Under the pieces are notes generated by a model, which did no database searches, had not been told where the DNA came from, and worked only from the letters and a program-made list of their open reading frames with translations. Of a DNA stretch of 64,000 nt, positions 43,400-50,600 are shown one piece after another; within the stretch, counting starts at the first letter, position 1; each line of letters opens with the position of its first letter. Made by a program: the position numbers and the translations under genes. Origin of the DNA: JAZDCZ01 sp046757925 (lineage in GTDB: Bacteria > Gemmatimonadota > Gemmatimonadetes > Gemmatimonadales > GWC2-71-9). Location: assembly GCA_046757925.1 (NCBI GenBank), contig JBHHZE010000001.1, positions 1 to 64,000 of the forward strand, in the 5' to 3' direction.

Positions 43400-43747
43400 A
43401 TGGCAGATAAATCGCAGACCCTGAAGGAGTTCAGACACTTTCGTGAGAAGATGAACGAGGCCATCACGGCAGCGGGCAACCTGACCATCAACCGCTTCTT
43501 TGCCCTCGATACCAGGACCTACGAAGCCGGTGCTTTGGATGCCAAAACCAAAGAGCTGCTGGGGCTCACCTCGTCCATGGTGCTACGCTGTGACGATTGT
43601 ATCACGTACCATATAGTGCGGTGTCGGGAAGAGGGTGTTACAGACGCGGAGTTCTTTGAAGCGTTTTCGGTGGCTCTCGTGGTGGGCGGATCGATAGTGA
43701 TTCCGCATCTCAGGCGTGCCGTGGCTCGGCTCGAGGAATTGAAGTAG
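43400..43747 (+). CDS. Carboxymuconolactone decarboxylase / AhpD-like protein
   Basis: This small all-helical protein of 115 residues belongs to the CMD/AhpD superfamily. The hallmark CxxC (RCDDCITYHI, with a downstream His) fits thiol-dependent peroxidase activity more than lactone decarboxylation. The ATG at 43400 has GAGGAG at 43389-43394; a GTG two codons earlier is less well spaced. It sits alone between ACIII and the XdhC-like gene and may serve oxidative-stress defence (inference). Confidence 0.85.
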   Translation: MADKSQTLKEFRHFREKMNEAITAAGNLTINRFFALDTRTYEAGALDAKTKELLGLTSSMVLRCDDCITYHIVRCREEGVTDAEFFEAFSVALVVGGSIVIPHLRRAVARLEELK

Positions 43748-43785
43748 CCTTTCGCGCTGTCCCGGGGTTGTCGTAGCTTTACGCT

Positions 43786-44802
43786 ATGAACGATCGAGTC
43801 CTCATCTGGTCGACCGCGCGCGAACTGGCCGAGCGTGATGCTAGAGGCACGCTGGTCACGCTGGCGCGGCAACGTGGCTCCCTGCCGATGGGGAGCGATG
43901 CGAAGATGCTCGTCGCTTTGACTGGTGATCGCCGTGGCACGGTGGGTGGTGGTTGTGTCGAGGGGGATGTGATACGGCAGGCCCTCCAGGTTGCACAGGG
44001 CACCGAGCCCGAGTTCGCGCGCCACCGGCTGGATGCCGACTCTGCCGGTGATATAGGCCTTTCCTGCGGTGGCACGGTGGAGTTCTTCTTGGAACCGATC
44101 GTGGCATCGCACCGGATGGCGCAACTCTATGACTGCGTTGCCCGGGCGATACAGGATCGGCGACACGCAACAGTTTACACAGGTGCTGACTGGACTGATG
44201 GTCCGTGCAAGGGGGCCAAGCTGGGTTCCGAGTTTCTCGTCGTGGGCAATGTAGAGGAAGTTCCGGCGCGTTCCCGCATGAGCACATATTTCGACTCGGC
44301 GACCAACACTCTGGTGGAATCGATCCGCCGGGTTCCCCGCGTGGTGATCTTTGGCGCAGGGCACGTCGGTAAGGAAATCGCGAAGGTCGCCGCAGGCGCG
44401 GGATTCCAAGTGACCGTCATCGACGACCGCGAGGAGTTTGCCAATCCAGAGCGGATTCCCTGGGCCAGCGAGGTGGTGGCCGGGGATTTCCGCGCCGTAC
44501 TGGACAAAATGTCATTCGATGAGGATGACTTCGTGCTCTCCACCACCCGAGGCCACAAGTTCGACGCCTACGTGGTAGAGCGGACGGCGGGCTCCCCTGC
44601 CCGGTACGTGGGTATGCTGGGGAGTAAGCGCAAGCGTAAGGTGGTGCTGCGGGCGTTAGAGCAGGCCGGTGTGGCCCGCGACGCGCTCGAACGGGTGAGA
44701 ACGCCGATAGGACTCGACGTCGGCGCCGATACCCCGGAGGAGATAGCCGTGTCCGTTGTCGCAGAGTTGATCAGTGTGCGGAGGCAGCAACCGGAGCACT
44801 AG
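43786..44802 (+). CDS. XdhC/CoxI-family molybdoenzyme maturation protein
   Basis: This 338-residue protein has an XdhC_CoxI N-terminal domain (LVTLARQRGSLPMGSDAKMLV, TVGGGCVEGDV, DIGLSCGGTVEFFLEP) and a C-terminal Rossmann domain (VVIFGAGHVGKEIAKVAAGAGF, later GMLGSKRKR). XdhC binds molybdenum cofactor and helps sulfurate it before insertion into xanthine-dehydrogenase-type enzymes. No Mo-hydroxylase subunits are encoded in the window, so its client lies elsewhere. The ATG at 43786 lacks a strong ribosome site. Confidence 0.9.
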   Translation: MNDRVLIWSTARELAERDARGTLVTLARQRGSLPMGSDAKMLVALTGDRRGTVGGGCVEGDVIRQALQVAQGTEPEFARHRLDADSAGDIGLSCGGTVEFFLEPIVASHRMAQLYDCVARAIQDRRHATVYTGADWTDGPCKGAKLGSEFLVVGNVEEVPARSRMSTYFDSATNTLVESIRRVPRVVIFGAGHVGKEIAKVAAGAGFQVTVIDDREEFANPERIPWASEVVAGDFRAVLDKMSFDEDDFVLSTTRGHKFDAYVVERTAGSPARYVGMLGSKRKRKVVLRALEQAGVARDALERVRTPIGLDVGADTPEEIAVSVVAELISVRRQQPEH

Positions 44803-44904
44803 CCGTGCGGCGATGTATGCCGGACACCCCCTTGCCAAGCCAGGTACACAGCCACAGAATCCCGAAGCCGTCTCTAACTCGTATCTGCCCGCCCGGGAGG
44901 TCTC

Positions 44905-47655
44905 ATGAAACCCCGTTTCGCCAAGTCGCTTGTGACAACCACGCTTGTCCTGCTCGCTGGGCTCTCAGCCGCAGCCGCGGCCCAGCAACCGACTAGGGTC
45001 ACCTCCGTGGAGGGTATCACGGAATACACGCTTCCGAATGGACTCAGGGTGCTGCTGTTTCCCGACGCAAGTAAGCCTACTATCACGGTCAACATCACGT
45101 TCTTCGTTGGATCTCGGCACGAGGGATACGGTGAAACCGGGATGGCTCATCTCTTGGAGCATCTGGATTTCAAAGGCACGCCCAACCATCCGGATATCCC
45201 GCAGGAACTGACCGAGCACGGTGCCCAGCCGAACGGGACCACCTGGTTCGACAGAACCAACTACTTCGAGACCTTCCCCGCCACAGAAGAACATCTGGCC
45301 TGGGCGCTGGATCTGGAGGCCGATCGAATGGTGAACAGCTTCATATCCAAAGAGGATCTCGAATCTGAAATGACGGTGGTCCGCAACGAGATGGAGCTGG
45401 GGGAGAACAGTCCGTTTGGGGTATTGATGGCGCGCACCATGTCGACGATGTATCTGTGGCACAACTACGGAAACTCTACGATCGGCGATCGGGCCGACGT
45501 GGAGCAAGTACCCATCGAGCGACTCCAGGCGTTCTATCGGAAATACTACCAGCCCGACAACGCGATGCTGGTAGTGGCGGGGAAGTTCGATGAGAAAAAG
45601 ACGTTGGAGCTCGTCGTGGAGAAGTTCGGCGCGATCCCGCGCCCGGACCGTTCGGGTGCCAACCACATCTATCCCACTTACACGGCCGAGCCGACGCAGG
45701 ACGGCGAACGCTCCGTCACGCTGCGCCGCGTAGGTGACGTTCAGATCGCCATGGCAGCCTACCACGTGCCTCCCGGTTCTCACGAGCAGTTCGCCGCGAT
45801 AAGCATCCTGTCTCACGTGCTGGGCAACCAGCCGTCCGGCCGGCTGTATAAGGCGTTGGTGGAGCCGGGCAAGGCGGCGAGGGTGGGAACGTTTGCGTTC
45901 CAACTGAAGGAGGCAGGGCCGTTACTGGCCTTCGCCCAGGTACGCGAGGAGGACTCACTAGATGAAGCAGCCCAGATATTGCGCCAAACGCTGGACGAGG
46001 TTGCGTCGCAACCCATCACCGACGAGGAGGTCGAGCGGGCCCGCAGCTCGTTGATCAAGAACATAGATCTCACGTTCAATTCGTCACAGCGCATCGCGCT
46101 GGGCCTCAGTGAGTGGGCCGCCATGGGTGACTGGCGCCTGTTCTTCGTTCACCGCGACCGCGTTCGCACCGTAACCACCGAAGAGGTAAACCTGGCTGCG
46201 ACCGCGTATCTAAAGCCGCAGAACCGCACCTTGGGATTGTTCATTCCCACAGACAGCCCAGATAGGGCGACGATTCCCACGGCACCTGACGTGGCGGCGT
46301 TGGTCAAGGATTACGAGGGCGACGAAGCAATCGCAGAGGGCGAGGAGTTCGATCCGTCTCCGGATAACATAGAGTCCCGCACCACGCGAAATACGTTTCC
46401 CAGCGGTTTCAAGGTAGCCCTGTTGCCCAAGAACACCCGCGGTGAGACCGTGGCCGTCACATTTAGAGTCCTGTTTGGCACCGAGTCATCGCTCATGAAC
46501 AAGAGTGCCGCGGGCAATCTGGCGGCTTCTATGTTGATGCGCGGCAGCAAGGAACACAGCCGGCAGGAGATTTCGGATGAGTTCGACCGTCTCAAGGCCC
46601 GGGTGTCGATTTTTGGAGGAGTGAGTTCGGCCAGCGGTTCGATCGAGACCACCAGGGAGAACCTGCCCGCCGTCTTGCGGCTCGTTCGAGAGGTTGTGCG
46701 GGAGCCGAGTTTCCAGCCTGACGAATTCCAACAACTCAAGGAAGAGCGGCTGGCCGATCTCGAATCGAATAAGTCGGAACCGCAGGCATTGGGATCCATC
46801 GCCTTCGCTCGACATATGTCACCGTGGCCCAAAGGGCACCCGCGGTACGTTGCCACCATCGATGAACAGATCGACGCAATCGAGTCGACTACGGTTGAAG
46901 ATGCACGGAGATTCTACGATCAGTTCTACGGTGCGGCCCGAGGCCACATGGCCATCGTGGGAGATTTCGATGCGGATGAGATCTGGAAGACCGTTGAGCA
47001 AACCTTTGGCGATTGGACCGCGAAGATGGCCTCGGCCCGTGTTCCGAGCGTGTACCGCGACATCAAGCCGGAACGAATCGTGATCGAGACGCCTGACAAA
47101 GCCAACGCGTTCTTCCGAGCGGGGATGAATCTCGATATGGGCGATGACGATCCCGACTACCCGGCGATGGTGCTGGCAAACTACATCATGGGAGGCGGTT
47201 TCTTGAACTCGCGGCTGGCAACCCGTATCCGGCAGAATGAAGGGTTGAGTTATTTCATCGCTTCGATCTTCTCGGCTCATCCAGTGGACCACAACGGCCA
47301 GTTCGGGGCTGTGGCGATATACGCGCCGGAGAATCGGGACCGCTTGGAGGCTGCGTTCAAGGAGGAAATCGAACTGGCGCTGGAGAAAGGCTTCACCGAC
47401 GAAGAGGTGGCCAAGGCTAAGGATGGGTATCTGCAGTCACAGGGACTGGCGCGAGCCCAGGATAGAAGGTTGGCAAGCATGTTGTCACAGGGACTCTACT
47501 TTGATCGCACCATGACTTGGGACAAGGAGTTGGAAAAGAAGATCGCCGCTCTCACGCCCGATCAACTCCTGCAGGCCATGCGGCGGCACATCGATCCCGA
47601 CAAGCTAACCGTTGTCGTTGCCGGTGATTTCAAGAAAGCTGTCGTGCCGGAGTAG
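44905..47655 (+). CDS. Secreted M16-family zinc metallopeptidase
   Basis: This 916-residue periplasmic peptidase is a fused two-module M16 protein. It has a signal peptide (about 1-27), the inverted zinc motif HLLEH (H82, E85, H86) and the distal glutamate in the TVVRNEMELGEN region. A non-catalytic second half (about 480-910) keeps the M16 C-terminal R/Y-containing stretch (GGGFLNSRLATRIRQNEGLSY). The length fits pitrilysin-like fused enzymes of 900-950 residues. It probably degrades short peptides in the periplasm. The gene is monocistronic in appearance and is followed by a purine-rich tract. Confidence 0.92.
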   Translation: MKPRFAKSLVTTTLVLLAGLSAAAAAQQPTRVTSVEGITEYTLPNGLRVLLFPDASKPTITVNITFFVGSRHEGYGETGMAHLLEHLDFKGTPNHPDIPQELTEHGAQPNGTTWFDRTNYFETFPATEEHLAWALDLEADRMVNSFISKEDLESEMTVVRNEMELGENSPFGVLMARTMSTMYLWHNYGNSTIGDRADVEQVPIERLQAFYRKYYQPDNAMLVVAGKFDEKKTLELVVEKFGAIPRPDRSGANHIYPTYTAEPTQDGERSVTLRRVGDVQIAMAAYHVPPGSHEQFAAISILSHVLGNQPSGRLYKALVEPGKAARVGTFAFQLKEAGPLLAFAQVREEDSLDEAAQILRQTLDEVASQPITDEEVERARSSLIKNIDLTFNSSQRIALGLSEWAAMGDWRLFFVHRDRVRTVTTEEVNLAATAYLKPQNRTLGLFIPTDSPDRATIPTAPDVAALVKDYEGDEAIAEGEEFDPSPDNIESRTTRNTFPSGFKVALLPKNTRGETVAVTFRVLFGTESSLMNKSAAGNLAASMLMRGSKEHSRQEISDEFDRLKARVSIFGGVSSASGSIETTRENLPAVLRLVREVVREPSFQPDEFQQLKEERLADLESNKSEPQALGSIAFARHMSPWPKGHPRYVATIDEQIDAIESTTVEDARRFYDQFYGAARGHMAIVGDFDADEIWKTVEQTFGDWTAKMASARVPSVYRDIKPERIVIETPDKANAFFRAGMNLDMGDDDPDYPAMVLANYIMGGGFLNSRLATRIRQNEGLSYFIASIFSAHPVDHNGQFGAVAIYAPENRDRLEAAFKEEIELALEKGFTDEEVAKAKDGYLQSQGLARAQDRRLASMLSQGLYFDRTMTWDKELEKKIAALTPDQLLQAMRRHIDPDKLTVVVAGDFKKAVVPE

Positions 47656-47700
47656 GGTGGGGAAAAGGGAAAAAAGGGAAAAGGAAAAGGGAGGGGAACG
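47656..47700. repeat. Purine-rich GGGAAA low-complexity tract
   Basis: Right after the M16 stop, 45 bases consist almost only of G and A in GGGAAAA-like words. It is similar in character to the tract at 52934-53010 and, inverted, to 43309-43371. It probably arose by slippage. It contains GGAGGGG, which could act as a ribosome site only by chance. Confidence 0.55.
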
Positions 47701-47723
47701 ATAGGAAAAAGCTGGCTGATATT

Positions 47724-48299
47724 TTGCATGCTCTTGCATTTGTGAACAAAGCTTATTTCGAGAACTACTGTGGCTACGGACCGTACGCCGAGAATTACGT
47801 ATATCACAGCGGCATAGAGCACTGCATCGAGATCGTCGAGCAACTCGGAGTGCGGGTCGAGTCGGTTGTGGTGCTGGGCACCGCTACCGGAGAGGTATTA
47901 CGGCATTTCCACGATGCCTGGCGGGTGCTGCCCGCTGGCTGTGAGATCAGTCGCTGGGCACATGCGCGGATACCGGCCCGCTTCAGAACCAGGATCAGGT
48001 GCACTGATATGCGGCGGTACGTCCCACAACTCATCCGCATGCGGCAACATTTCGACCTGCTATTCTCCAATTCCTTCATGTATCTGGATGCACAAGAGCT
48101 CCCCGGGTTCATCAGATCGCTGAGCGGACTCTGTGGGCATCTGCACTACTGGGGTAGCACGATCGAAGATCATGAGGAAGGTGACGCGTATCGTGTGACA
48201 CTGCGGTCGCGCGCGTGGTGGAACCAGGTGTTCAGAGCCAACGGGTTCGCCCGGACCCGCAGCCCGTATCTCTGGAGATCGTTACAGCTAGGGTGCTAG
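47724..48299 (+). CDS. Class I SAM-dependent methyltransferase-like protein
   Basis: This protein of about 191 residues shows a degenerate methyltransferase fold. The motif-I-like VVLGTATGEVLRHFHD lies at about residues 48-63, FDLLFSNSFMYLDAQELPGFI corresponds to motif IV, and a final beta hairpin follows. The start is uncertain: a TTG at 47724, a GTG at 47742, or a further upstream non-ATG codon, since the frame stays open into the purine tract. No neighbour indicates a substrate. It is convergent with the toxin gene downstream. Confidence 0.6.
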   Translation: MHALAFVNKAYFENYCGYGPYAENYVYHSGIEHCIEIVEQLGVRVESVVVLGTATGEVLRHFHDAWRVLPAGCEISRWAHARIPARFRTRIRCTDMRRYVPQLIRMRQHFDLLFSNSFMYLDAQELPGFIRSLSGLCGHLHYWGSTIEDHEEGDAYRVTLRSRAWWNQVFRANGFARTRSPYLWRSLQLGC

Positions 48300-48312
48300 G
48301 TGGCGTAGAACG

Positions 48313-48744
48313 CTAGCTACATTCCGGAAGAAGCCGGAAACCCGCTCGCTCGAAATCGGTGTCGAACGCGAACGCCTCACGAACTGCTTCACGTTCCATC
48401 ACTTCGAAACTCACCGCATCTGTGAAGCTGAACGCTTGGTCGCGATAACGCCTCAACCACGCCTCAACCGCTACCGCCGCGAGGTCGGCATCCGTCCAGA
48501 CGATCCTCTGGTGTGAGCGCATGAGGAGCTTGTCCATGAAGGCCAGCGCCGCCTCGTTGCCGATGCGGTACAGTAGAAGATTGTAGGTCTCGGTGGCCAC
48601 CAGCTCGGTGGTGATGAGATTGCGACGGCCCGCCCGCAAGGACGGCCACACTGAGACAGCCTTCTTGCGGGCCTGGTCGCGGCGGTAGATGAGAGCTACC
48701 CAAGCCGAGGTATCTACGAAGACCGGTCTGTAGAGTGGTGCCAT
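48313..48744 (-). CDS. PIN-domain ribonuclease toxin (VapC-like)
   Basis: This 143-residue PIN domain has the acidic active site of VapC toxins: D11 (VDTSAW), E52 (ATETYN), D109 (SFTDAVSF) and D128/D130 (FDTDF). VapC toxins cleave tRNA or rRNA when free of antitoxin. The start overlaps the end of the repaired upstream antitoxin frame by about 31 nt, as in many vapBC pairs. The toxin frame looks fully intact although the antitoxin frame is broken. Confidence 0.87.
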   Translation of the reverse strand: MAPLYRPVFVDTSAWVALIYRRDQARKKAVSVWPSLRAGRRNLITTELVATETYNLLLYRIGNEAALAFMDKLLMRSHQRIVWTDADLAAVAVEAWLRRYRDQAFSFTDAVSFEVMEREAVREAFAFDTDFERAGFRLLPECS

Positions 48745-48928
48745 TCGCGCTCGGCGCCGCGTACGAGATAGTCGTCGTGGCGGCTAGCCAAATCCCGCGG
48801 CGCAACACCTCTGAACGCGATACGCCTAACTCGCGCGCCAGACGGTTGAGTTGGGCGCGTTCATTCGAGGCCAAGTACACCTGGATAGGTTCCCGCACCT
48901 TTCGCCTGGATCGCTTCTTTGCTGACAT
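48714..48928 (-). pseudogene. Ribbon-helix-helix antitoxin (VapB-like), frameshifted
   Basis: The ATG at 48928 opens a ribbon-helix-helix domain (PIQVYLASNERAQLNRLARE, then GVSRSEVLRRG). After RRG the frame leaves antitoxin-like sequence and reads on through the toxin gene as a shadow. A neighbouring frame instead gives DLASRHDDYLVRGAEREW and a stop at 48714, which is a good antitoxin C-terminus. One base is missing in the run CCC (plus strand 48794-48796). The repaired protein would be about 71 residues. Either a sequencing error or a genuine loss of antitoxin is possible. Confidence 0.72.
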
Positions 48929-48940
48929 TGTGACAAGAAT

Positions 48941-48956
48941 TTACCACTATTGGTAA
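48941..48956. promoter_or_regulatory. Inverted repeat upstream of the antitoxin, probable autoregulatory operator
   Basis: TTACCA-N4-TGGTAA is a perfect 6-bp inverted repeat that ends 13 bases before the antitoxin ATG. Ribbon-helix-helix antitoxins commonly bind such short palindromes over their own promoter, so this is the natural operator candidate. The assignment rests on position and symmetry only. Confidence 0.55.
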
Positions 48957-48979
48957 CCAAAGTCATCCCAACCCAGCTA

Positions 48980-50071
48980 CTATGGGATCCGCACGCGACG
49001 CAACAACGCACGAAGTGAATCCACGGGTAGTGCACCCGACAGTGTGAGGCGGTATCCGTCGCGTAACGACACCGCCCGGTTTGTTGCGTCCCTTCTAAGA
49101 GCACCCTGCATCTGTTGGGCGGTCTTGGACTCCTCACGTGCGCGGCCCAGACGGTCCGTGGCACCCACGCGCTGCACGATCAACTCCAAGACGGTTGCGG
49201 CGTCGAGTTTTTGTCTTATCAGCACCGAGCGTTGTCCACTCGACTTGGTCGTCGCATAGTCGAGCACCTCGACGTCTTGGATGACAGGTATGTCGCCTTC
49301 GAGTGATGCGCGGACCGCAGCCTCATCCACACGCGTCCAAACGAGGGACTCGGGGCCGGGCGCCGGAGCGTTGACCGCCGTGACACCCACGCGGCGAGCG
49401 GCCTCGTCGGCCGCCGCCTTTCGCGCAGCAAGTCCTCCCCGCAATTCCGACGGTTGTATCGCCTCGGCAAAGGCCGGCTGGCCGGGCTCGGCGATCTTCC
49501 CGCGGCCGGCGCCGGAGGCATCTGCCAGCGGTGCCGGCACCGCGACATTCTCGGATGGAGATTGCTTCTCATTCTGACGGCGCGGAGCGATTGCCGTCTC
49601 CGATCGCTCGGATGGCATAGTCGCCCGGTCCTCCTCGACGGTCGCGACCGAGGGTTCTTGCTCCAAGGCGACTACAGCACCTGCATCTCTGGCGGGAGCC
49701 TCGTCGCGCCGTAGTACCATATCGCTCCGTGTGAACGTGGAGCGCGCATACCAACCCGCACCAACGGCGAGAACGATCGTTGCCGCCCAAGCAACAGTCC
49801 TCATGCCGCCGAGCCGCCTCACGCCGGCCGGTGAGACTCGATCTCGCCGTAGCCTCAGTACCTCTGCAAACGGCGGCACCGCAATGTCTCTTGGTCCGGA
49901 CAGCGCAAGGATTTTGGCAGCCCGGTCCCGTACCCTCCGTTCGTCCTCGAGAGCGGCGCGGCATTCCCGACACGCGGAGATGTGTAGCTCGAGGTCTCGG
50001 AACTCAGATGAACCCGATTCTGTTTCTCCGTCCAGATAGGCGTTCAGTGTGTCTCTATCCACGTGCGACAT
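48980..50071 (-). CDS. Membrane anti-sigma factor with zinc-finger domain
   Basis: This 363-residue protein has an N-terminal zf-HC2 anti-sigma domain (LNAYLDGET, then H-x3-C-x2-C as HISACREC). One transmembrane helix follows at about 92-110 (TVAWAATIVLAVGAGWYA), then a Pro/Ala/Glu-rich linker and a periplasmic domain of about 160 residues (VWTRVDEAAVRASLEGDIPV onward). It starts at 50071 with GGAGGG upstream and overlaps the sigma factor gene by 17 nt, the usual coupling. It would hold the ECF sigma at the membrane until a periplasmic signal arrives. Confidence 0.87.
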   Translation of the reverse strand: MSHVDRDTLNAYLDGETESGSSEFRDLELHISACRECRAALEDERRVRDRAAKILALSGPRDIAVPPFAEVLRLRRDRVSPAGVRRLGGMRTVAWAATIVLAVGAGWYARSTFTRSDMVLRRDEAPARDAGAVVALEQEPSVATVEEDRATMPSERSETAIAPRRQNEKQSPSENVAVPAPLADASGAGRGKIAEPGQPAFAEAIQPSELRGGLAARKAAADEAARRVGVTAVNAPAPGPESLVWTRVDEAAVRASLEGDIPVIQDVEVLDYATTKSSGQRSVLIRQKLDAATVLELIVQRVGATDRLGRAREESKTAQQMQGALRRDATNRAVSLRDGYRLTLSGALPVDSLRALLRRVRIP

Positions 50072-50564
50072 GGCCGCCCTCCAATGAATCGTATACATCG
50101 ACCAGCTTGCGTCGGGCGCGTGCCAGGGTTGTGCCCACCGCGCCCCGCGAGAGACCTGTCTCCGCCGCGATCTCTCCATAGTCCAAACCGCCGTCCCACA
50201 ATAACAACACCGTTCTGTCACGTTCGTTCAGTTCGTCGAGCGCTCTACGAATCAGTTCCATCTGCTCCCGACGTTCCAGTTCCTTGCCCGCCTCGGGCTG
50301 TACTTCCCGCCGGGCCTCGGCCTCACCCTTCAACAGGACCAGTTGCTTTCTCCGGCTTATTGCGCTCCTGGCCTCGTCCCGTGCGAGGTTAGCCGCCACG
50401 GTGAATAGCCAGGCGCGAGCATTCTCTGGATCGGCGTCGAGCGCTCTCACAAACACCTCTTGAGCCAAGTCCTGGGCCCGATCCGCATCCCACACCTTGC
50501 GGTGAAGGAAACGGACCAGGTCCAGGTAAGTCTCGCGGTACACGTTGCCCCAATCAGTAGCCAC
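50055..50564 (-). CDS. ECF-family RNA polymerase sigma factor
   Basis: This 169-residue group-4 sigma factor has region 2 (FLHRKVWDADRAQDLAQEVF, WLFTVAANLARDEARS) and region 4 (LNERDRTVLLLWDGGLDYGEIAAETGLSRGAVGTTLARARRKL). The start is a GTG at 50564. It lies 36 nt downstream of the VIT/vWA gene and overlaps the anti-sigma gene, so the three form one leftward operon. An autoregulated promoter upstream of the vWA gene is likely, but I could not identify it. Confidence 0.92.
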   Translation of the reverse strand: MATDWGNVYRETYLDLVRFLHRKVWDADRAQDLAQEVFVRALDADPENARAWLFTVAANLARDEARSAISRRKQLVLLKGEAEARREVQPEAGKELERREQMELIRRALDELNERDRTVLLLWDGGLDYGEIAAETGLSRGAVGTTLARARRKLVDVYDSLEGGHVARG

Positions 50565-50600
50565 GGGCGCAAGATACAGTGAGTCGTGCGCTGCCGTCAG

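Noticed and set aside
48464..48713. Long antitoxin of 154 residues running through the toxin gene
   Set aside because: Beyond residue about 45 it reads low-complexity shadow of the toxin gene, while a neighbouring frame restores a normal antitoxin end.
48313..48956. Defence island around the toxin-antitoxin pair
   Set aside because: Neighbours are a methyltransferase-like protein and a sigma/anti-sigma operon; there is no restriction, CBASS, retron or other defence gene.
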